64,000 nucleotides of DNA from M3007 sp964646615 (GTDB lineage Bacteria > Bacteroidota > Bacteroidia > Chitinophagales > Saprospiraceae): NCBI GenBank assembly GCA_964646615.1, contig CAZYEV010000034.1, forward strand, positions 23,515-87,514, written 5' to 3'. The notes under the pieces were generated by a model that saw nothing but the letters and a program-made list of their open reading frames with translations, was not told where the DNA came from and did not search any database. Every line of letters starts with the position of its first letter. The first letter of the stretch is position 1. Of this stretch, positions 59,369 to 64,000 are shown piece by piece. Position numbers and translations under genes: made by a program.

Positions 59369-62089
59369 ATGGCTCGTCCTTCCAAAAGTAAAGACTCCTC
59401 CAAAGCGTCGGCTACTACGCCGCTCATGGCGCAGTATGCTGCGGTGAAGGCACAGCACCCCGACGCCATTTTGCTGTTTCGGATGGGCGACTTCTACGAG
59501 ACGTTTGGCGAAGACGCCATCAAAACCGCCAATACGCTGGGCATCACCCTGACCAACCGCAACAACGGCGGCTCCGACATCGAACTGGCCGGCTTTCCGC
59601 ACCATGCTTTAGAAATGTATCTGCCGCGACTGGTGCGCGCCGGCTATCGCGTAGCCATTTGCGAGCAAATGGAAAAGCCCATACCGGGCAAAGTGGTGCG
59701 CCGCTCTGTAACGGAAATCGTTACGCCGGGCGTTACACTGAGCGATGCCTTGCTCGAAAACCGACAGAACAACTACCTGGCTGTCATTGCCTTTGGAAAA
59801 AATGACCACTATGGGCTGGCTTTCTTAGACATCAGCACCGGCGAATTTTTCGCCTGCGAAGGCAATGTCAATGTGGTGGACAAATTGCTCCAGAGCTTCC
59901 GGCCCGCCGAGGTGGTGCTGCCCAAAAGCCGGCAGAAAGAATTTGCGGCCTATTTCGGCGACCGGTTCTATACTTACACACTGGAAGACTGGATTTTCAC
60001 CACCTCCTTTGGGCGGGAAAAACTGCTGCTGCACTTCCAGAGCGCCAGCCTGAAGGGCTTCGGCATTGAAGAACTCGAACTGGCCCAAGCCGCAGCGGGT
60101 GCAGCACTACATTATCTGGCTGCCACAGAAAACACCCGCCTGGCACACATCCGCCAGATAAGCCGCCTGCAGACGGATGCTTTCGTCTGGCTCGACCGCT
60201 TCACCATCCGAAACCTGGAGCTCGTGCAGCCCAATCACGAGTCCGGCGTGTCGCTCCTGCAGGTGCTCGACCACACCATTACTCCCATGGGTGCGCGCCT
60301 GCTCAAAAAGTGGGTGCTGCTGCCGCTGACGAACCTGCAGCAAATCCGAGAGCGGCACGATGCTGTCGAATTCCTGTTGCAACACCGCTCGCTGGCCCGC
60401 CAATTGGAAGGGCACCTGCGCCAGATAGGCGACATCGAACGCCTCGTAGCCAAAGCCTCAGTGGGCAAAATCAACCCCCGCGAGTTGCTCCAGTTGCGGC
60501 GCGCGCTGGTCGCCTTAGATGCCGTCAAACGCCTGTTGCAGCCCGCCAGCGCACCTGTAGAAGACATCGCACCCGAAGACTCTGCCGTACAACAGGCGCT
60601 GGCTTCGCCCTTAGGCGCCGGCCTGCGCCGCTTAGGCGAAGCGCTAAACCCCTGTGCTGGCCTGCGCGAACGCATCGGCGCCACCATACACCCCGAAGCA
60701 CCCGTAGATGTGCGCAAAGGCGGCGCTATCGCCGACGGCGCCCATCCCCAATTGGACGAACTGCGCCACATCGTGCACGACATCCGCGAATTGCTCCTCA
60801 GCATCCAGCAGCGCGAAGCCGAACGCACCGGCATCCCCAGCCTCAAAATAGGCTTCAACAGCGTCTTCGGTTATTATTTAGAAGTTACCTCCAAATGGGC
60901 CGACCGCGCCCCCGCCGACTGGGTGCGCAAGCAAACCACCGCCAACAGCGAACGCTACATCACTCCCGAACTCAAAGAATTAGAAACCAAAATCCTCGGC
61001 GCCGAAGAGCGCATCCTCGAACTGGAAGAGCAAATCTTCCGAGGCTTAATCCACGAAAGCGCCGACTACATTGGCCCCATCCAGCAAAATGCCCAGGTCG
61101 TCGCCCGCTTAGACTGCCTCCTCTCCTTTGCCGCCGTCGCCGAAAAGTATCACTACACCCGCCCCGAATTGGATGACTCCTTAGTCATTGACATCAAAGC
61201 CGGACGCCACCCCGTCATCGAAACACAACTGCCTTTGGGCGAAACCTACGTGCCCAACGATGTCTTCCTGGACAGCGACTCGATGCAAATCCTGCTCATC
61301 ACGGGCCCCAACATGGCCGGCAAATCGGCCCTGCTGCGCCAGACGGCGCTCATCGTGCTGCTGGCTCAAATGGGCTGCTTCGTACCGGCCCAATCGGCGC
61401 GCATCGGTCTGGTGGACAAAGTGTTCACTCGCGTAGGCGCCAGCGACAACATCAGCAGCGGCGAAAGCACCTTCATGGTCGAAATGAACGAAACGGCGCT
61501 CATCATGAACAACATCAGCGACCGCTCGCTCATCCTGCTCGATGAAATCGGACGCGGCACCAGCACCTACGACGGCATCTCCATCGCCTGGAGCATCGCC
61601 GAATACCTGCACGACAACGGCCGCGCACGCCCTAAAACACTCTTCGCCACCCACTACCACGAACCCAACGAACTGGCCGAACGCCACGAACGCATCCATA
61701 ACTTCCACGTCAGCACGCGCGAGGTAGGCCACAAAGTCATCTTCCTACGAAAACTCACCCCCGGCGGCACCAACCACTCCTTCGGCATTCACGTGGCCCG
61801 CATGGCCGGCATGCCCGCCGAAATCATCGAGCGCTCGCAGGAAATCTTGCGCACCCTCGAAGCCGATGGCAGCCGCCTGAGCGCTGAAACGCCCTCCCTG
61901 CCCAAGCCCGAGGCCGTCAAAGAGCGCGTCCGACAGGTACAGCCCCGCCTGCAGCTGCAAATCTTCGACGCCGACGAATACACGCGCAAAATCCGCGAAG
62001 AACTGCTCGCTTTAGACCTCAACTCCATGACGCCCATAGACGCCTTGTGGAAACTCAACGAACTGCGCAAAATCGCCGAAAAAAAATAG
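59369..62089 (+). CDS. mutS: DNA mismatch repair protein MutS
   Basis: A 906-residue MutS1. The mismatch-binding N-terminal domain has LLFRMGDFYETFGEDA, with the Phe-x-Glu mismatch-recognition motif in FYE. Connector, lever and clamp domains follow. The ATPase domain has Walker A TGPNMAGKSALLRQ (about 645-660), SGESTFMVEMNE and Walker B ILLDEIGRGTSTYDG, then FATHYHE. The C-terminal dimerisation region is present. It initiates post-replicative mismatch repair; mutL is not in the window. Start at 59369 fits a short basic lead-in (MARPSKSKDSSK). Confidence 0.97.
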   Translation: MARPSKSKDSSKASATTPLMAQYAAVKAQHPDAILLFRMGDFYETFGEDAIKTANTLGITLTNRNNGGSDIELAGFPHHALEMYLPRLVRAGYRVAICEQMEKPIPGKVVRRSVTEIVTPGVTLSDALLENRQNNYLAVIAFGKNDHYGLAFLDISTGEFFACEGNVNVVDKLLQSFRPAEVVLPKSRQKEFAAYFGDRFYTYTLEDWIFTTSFGREKLLLHFQSASLKGFGIEELELAQAAAGAALHYLAATENTRLAHIRQISRLQTDAFVWLDRFTIRNLELVQPNHESGVSLLQVLDHTITPMGARLLKKWVLLPLTNLQQIRERHDAVEFLLQHRSLARQLEGHLRQIGDIERLVAKASVGKINPRELLQLRRALVALDAVKRLLQPASAPVEDIAPEDSAVQQALASPLGAGLRRLGEALNPCAGLRERIGATIHPEAPVDVRKGGAIADGAHPQLDELRHIVHDIRELLLSIQQREAERTGIPSLKIGFNSVFGYYLEVTSKWADRAPADWVRKQTTANSERYITPELKELETKILGAEERILELEEQIFRGLIHESADYIGPIQQNAQVVARLDCLLSFAAVAEKYHYTRPELDDSLVIDIKAGRHPVIETQLPLGETYVPNDVFLDSDSMQILLITGPNMAGKSALLRQTALIVLLAQMGCFVPAQSARIGLVDKVFTRVGASDNISSGESTFMVEMNETALIMNNISDRSLILLDEIGRGTSTYDGISIAWSIAEYLHDNGRARPKTLFATHYHEPNELAERHERIHNFHVSTREVGHKVIFLRKLTPGGTNHSFGIHVARMAGMPAEIIERSQEILRTLEADGSRLSAETPSLPKPEAVKERVRQVQPRLQLQIFDADEYTRKIREELLALDLNSMTPIDALWKLNELRKIAEKK

Positions 62090-62170
62090 GCAAAGAGGCG
62101 CATGTCCTGCCGTTGCCCGGCAACCCTTTCGCTCTGTAAAACAACCGCGGAGCGGTTGGCACCGACGCGC

Positions 62171-62178
62171 TATCTTCG
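62171..62178 (+). promoter_or_regulatory. Probable -7 box TATCTTCG for lemA
   Basis: One mismatch to TAnnTTTG, 46 bp upstream of the ATG at 62225. Confidence 0.35.
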
Positions 62179-62224
62179 CTGCCGGATTTCATCTCCTCAA
62201 CCACACTCACCTTCAAGACAAGAC

Positions 62225-62818
62225 ATGGCAACTTTTCGCAAATGGCTCCCGCTGGTGTTCATCGGCCTGGTCCTCGTGCTGGGCTTCAACATGTGCAGCA
62301 CCTATAATACTTTAGTGCAGAAAGACGAGCAGGTGCGCAAAGCCTGGTCGCAGGTAGAAAACCAGTACCAGCGCCGCATGGACCTCATCCCGAACCTGGT
62401 GGAGACCGTCAAGGGTTACGCCGATTTTGAGAAATCCACCCTGCAGGCTGTGGTGGAGGCCCGTGCCAATGCCACGCGCGTAACCATTCAGGCCGATGAG
62501 CTCACGCCCGAAAACCTGCAGCGCTACGAACAGGCACAGGGTGCCCTCAGCACGGCCTTAGGCCGCTTGCTGGCTGTGGCCGAAAACTACCCCAACCTGA
62601 AGGCCAACGAAAACTTCCTGAACCTGCAGAACCAGCTGGAAGGCACCGAAAACCGCATTTCCGTCGAGCGCAAGAACTTCAATGAAGTCGTAAGCCAGTA
62701 CAACAGCTATGTGCGGCGTTTCCCCACCAACCTGTACGCCGGCATGATGGGCTTTTCCCAAAAGGCCTATTTCCAGGCTACACCGGGCGCTGAACGGGCG
62801 CCACAGGTCAAATTCTGA
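62225..62818 (+). CDS. lemA: LemA-family membrane protein
   Basis: A 197-residue protein with one N-terminal TM segment (LPLVFIGLVLVLGFNMC) and the LemA signature YNTLVQKDEQVRKAWSQVE, QRRMDLIPNLVETVKGYA, then ENRISVERKNFNEVVSQYNSYV and FPTNLYAGMMGF. The fold is a four-helix bundle; function is not settled. In many bacteria lemA precedes TPM-domain genes, as here, with 8 bp to the next gene. The longer frame to 62102 lacks support, so the ATG at 62225 is used. Confidence 0.95.
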   Translation: MATFRKWLPLVFIGLVLVLGFNMCSTYNTLVQKDEQVRKAWSQVENQYQRRMDLIPNLVETVKGYADFEKSTLQAVVEARANATRVTIQADELTPENLQRYEQAQGALSTALGRLLAVAENYPNLKANENFLNLQNQLEGTENRISVERKNFNEVVSQYNSYVRRFPTNLYAGMMGFSQKAYFQATPGAERAPQVKF

Positions 62819-62826
62819 CGCCGCCC

Positions 62827-63261
62827 ATGCTGTTCACCCCCGAGCAGGAAGCCCGCATTGTAGCGGCCATTCGCGCTGCCGAGCGGCGCACCAGTGGCGA
62901 AATACGCCTCTTCGTGGAAGACTTTTGCGACCGCGACTACCCGGTGGAGCGCGCCGCCGAAATCTTCCAACTCTTTGGCATGTACAACACCCGCCAGCGC
63001 AATGCTGTGCTGCTGTATATTGCCGAAAAGTCGCACCACTTCGCCATTTGGGGCGATGTGGGTATTCACGAGCGCGTGGGTTACGCCTTCTGGGAGGCCG
63101 AAAAGCAGCTCCTCCAACAACACCTGCGCCAGGGCGACGCCTGCGAGGGCGTTTGCCGCGTCATTGAGCAAATCGGCGAAAAACTGCGGGAGCACTTCCC
63201 CGCCGATCCACAGGACAACGATAATGAACTCCCCGACGACATCATCTACGGTGGGCGATAG
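62827..63261 (+). CDS. TPM-domain protein, short cytoplasmic form
   Basis: A 144-residue protein consisting of a TPM domain: FTPEQEARIVAAIRAAERRTSGEIRLFVED, then RNAVLLYIAEKSHHFAIWGDVGIHERVG and an acidic C-terminus (DPQDNDNELPDD). It has no signal peptide or TM. It is the middle gene of lemA-TPM-TPM and overlaps the next gene by 38 bp. TPM domains occur in proteins linked to membrane-protein maintenance and photosystem repair (TLP18.3/Psb32); the bacterial role is unclear. Confidence 0.9.
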   Translation: MLFTPEQEARIVAAIRAAERRTSGEIRLFVEDFCDRDYPVERAAEIFQLFGMYNTRQRNAVLLYIAEKSHHFAIWGDVGIHERVGYAFWEAEKQLLQQHLRQGDACEGVCRVIEQIGEKLREHFPADPQDNDNELPDDIIYGGR

Positions 63262-63973
63262 CCGCCTACGCCGCATTCGGCACCGGGTGGGGCTGTTGCT
63301 GATAGCCCTGCTCGGCATCGTGCGCCTTGAGGCCCAGGACGACGCCCTGTTTCCGCCCAAGCCCGACCCGGCGGTGTACGTGCACGACTATTCGGGCTGG
63401 CTCAGCGAGCAGGAGAAAGCCGCGCTGGAAATGAAACTGCGCCGCTATGCTGACACCACGTCCACCCAGGTCGTCGTCATGATCCGGCCCGATATTGGCG
63501 ACTACGATCGGGCTTCCTACGCCTTCGAGTTGGGCAACCGATGGGGCATCGGGCGCAAGGACAAAAACAATGGTGTCGTGGTGCTCATCGTCAGCGACCC
63601 GCCGCAGCGCGGTGTGTTTATTGCCACCGGCTATGGCGCCGAGGGAGCACTGACCGACCTCATGGCCGGCCAGATTGTGCGCCACCTCATGATCCCGCGC
63701 TTCAAGGAGGGGCGCTACTTCGAGGGCATCAACGCCGGCCTTGACGGTATCATGGCTGCCCTTGCCGGCGAATTCCAGGCCGACCACCTCGAAGAAGCTC
63801 TGCGCATCCCGCTGTGGGTAGTCATCGTCTTCCTCCTGCTGATGTTTCTATTCGTCCGCTACATGATCAAGCACGGCACGATGTACACCGGTACTGGCCC
63901 CATGCACCGCGGGCCTGTGCGCACTTACCGCGGTGCATGGGGCCAGTACCGGTGTACATCGTGCCGTGCTTGA
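63224..63973 (+). CDS. YgcG-like TPM-domain membrane protein, 3' end unreliable
   Basis: A protein of about 249 residues as read. A short hydrophobic signal (VGLLLIALLGIVRLEAQ) precedes a TPM domain: VYVHDYSGWLSEQEKAALEMKL, TQVVVMIRPDIGDYDRASYAFELG, GIGRKDKNNGVVVLIVSDPP and IATGYGAEGALTDLMAGQIV. A TM segment follows (LWVVIVFLLLMFLFVRYMI). The last ~15 codons and the stop at 63971 lie in the right arm of a perfect 73-bp fold-back and so are copied from the opposite strand of this same gene. The true C-terminus (glycine-rich in relatives) is not represented. The start overlaps the preceding gene by 38 bp; a later start is possible. Confidence 0.75.
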   Translation: MNSPTTSSTVGDSRLRRIRHRVGLLLIALLGIVRLEAQDDALFPPKPDPAVYVHDYSGWLSEQEKAALEMKLRRYADTTSTQVVVMIRPDIGDYDRASYAFELGNRWGIGRKDKNNGVVVLIVSDPPQRGVFIATGYGAEGALTDLMAGQIVRHLMIPRFKEGRYFEGINAGLDGIMAALAGEFQADHLEEALRIPLWVVIVFLLLMFLFVRYMIKHGTMYTGTGPMHRGPVRTYRGAWGQYRCTSCRA

Positions 63974-64000
63974 TCATGTAGCGGACGAATAGAAACATCA
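63840..64000. repeat. Perfect 73-bp inverted repeat at the right edge of the window
   Basis: 63840-63912 and 63928-64000 are exact reverse complements, separated by 15 bp (63913-63927). The arms lie inside coding sequence and run to the last base of the window. The pattern is typical of fold-back chimeras at contig ends. Confidence 0.95.

Noticed and set aside
62894..63223. Upstream extension of the last TPM gene inside the preceding TPM gene
   Set aside because: It is the +1 frame of the well-supported short TPM gene; real TPM sequence in this frame begins only after 63224.

Overview
The window is 64 kb of a GC-rich Bacteroidota chromosome, most like the Saprospiria/Chitinophagia side of the phylum (the lineage call is inference). 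The evidence is two PorP/SprF-type membrane proteins, a type A and a type B T9SS C-terminal sorting domain, SprB/HYR-type adhesin repeats, DUF2795, the class I nrdA/nrdB pair, and about twenty promoters with the Bacteroidota -7 box TAnnTTTG rather than E. coli-type promoters. No rRNA, tRNA or CRISPR array was recognised.

Layout. 1-6.5 kb: the 3' end of a caspase-like protease gene, a TPR membrane protein, a sensor kinase/response regulator pair, two lipoproteins (rhodanese, GDSL esterase) and a membrane protein whose N-terminus looks like effector-associated domain 11. 6.5-14.1 kb: an SDR, an HEIGH metalloprotease lipoprotein, a T9SS-secreted subtilase and a double-length M16 peptidase. 14.3-18.7 kb: a minus-strand nrdB-yegP-nrdA operon whose control region holds a promoter, DnaA-box-like sites and an intrinsic terminator inside the leader. 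18.7-21.2 kb: CDP-glucose dehydratase and a serpin. 21.2-22.0 kb: a gene-free stretch with three terminator-like hairpins in a row. 22.0-29.6 kb: PorP/SprF, a methyltransferase, a GT39-like enzyme, a TlpA-type thioredoxin, a thioesterase and a GT2. 29.8-41.5 kb: an AAA/DUF4143 ATPase, a class IV aminotransferase with biotin carboxylase, scpA, an rsmI-like gene, a Crp/Fnr regulator, DUF2795, queA, typA, Uma2, an SDR and DUF1573. 41.9-51.9 kb: a ~2,990-residue secreted adhesin followed by its likely PorP/SprF partner. 52.0-56.1 kb: a second AAA/DUF4143 gene broken by two single-base frameshifts, DUF4159 and a POT peptide transporter. 56.4-64 kb: a lipoprotein, ligA, mutS, lemA and two TPM-domain genes.

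The most striking structures are (i) 21 consecutive repeats of exactly 240 bp with no net indel inside the adhesin; (ii) a small dispersed palindrome family, GCCAAACnnGTTTGGC, partly in 25-bp tandem arrays and showing a paired substitution; (iii) long perfect inverted repeats immediately upstream of both AAA/DUF4143 genes, overlapping their promoters, with both frameshifts in the second gene falling at T7 runs; (iv) the nrd control region; and (v) a perfect 73-bp fold-back at the right end of the window that is most probably an assembly or amplification artefact and corrupts the end of the last gene.

How it fits together. The PorP/SprF proteins, the type A and type B cargo and the serpin point to a surface-active gliding or predatory/polymer-degrading lifestyle. 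ligA, mutS, nrdAB, scpA, typA and queA are core housekeeping genes. Start codons were moved from the longest open frame to positions agreeing with signal peptides, family lengths and promoter positions; each such choice is stated in its entry.
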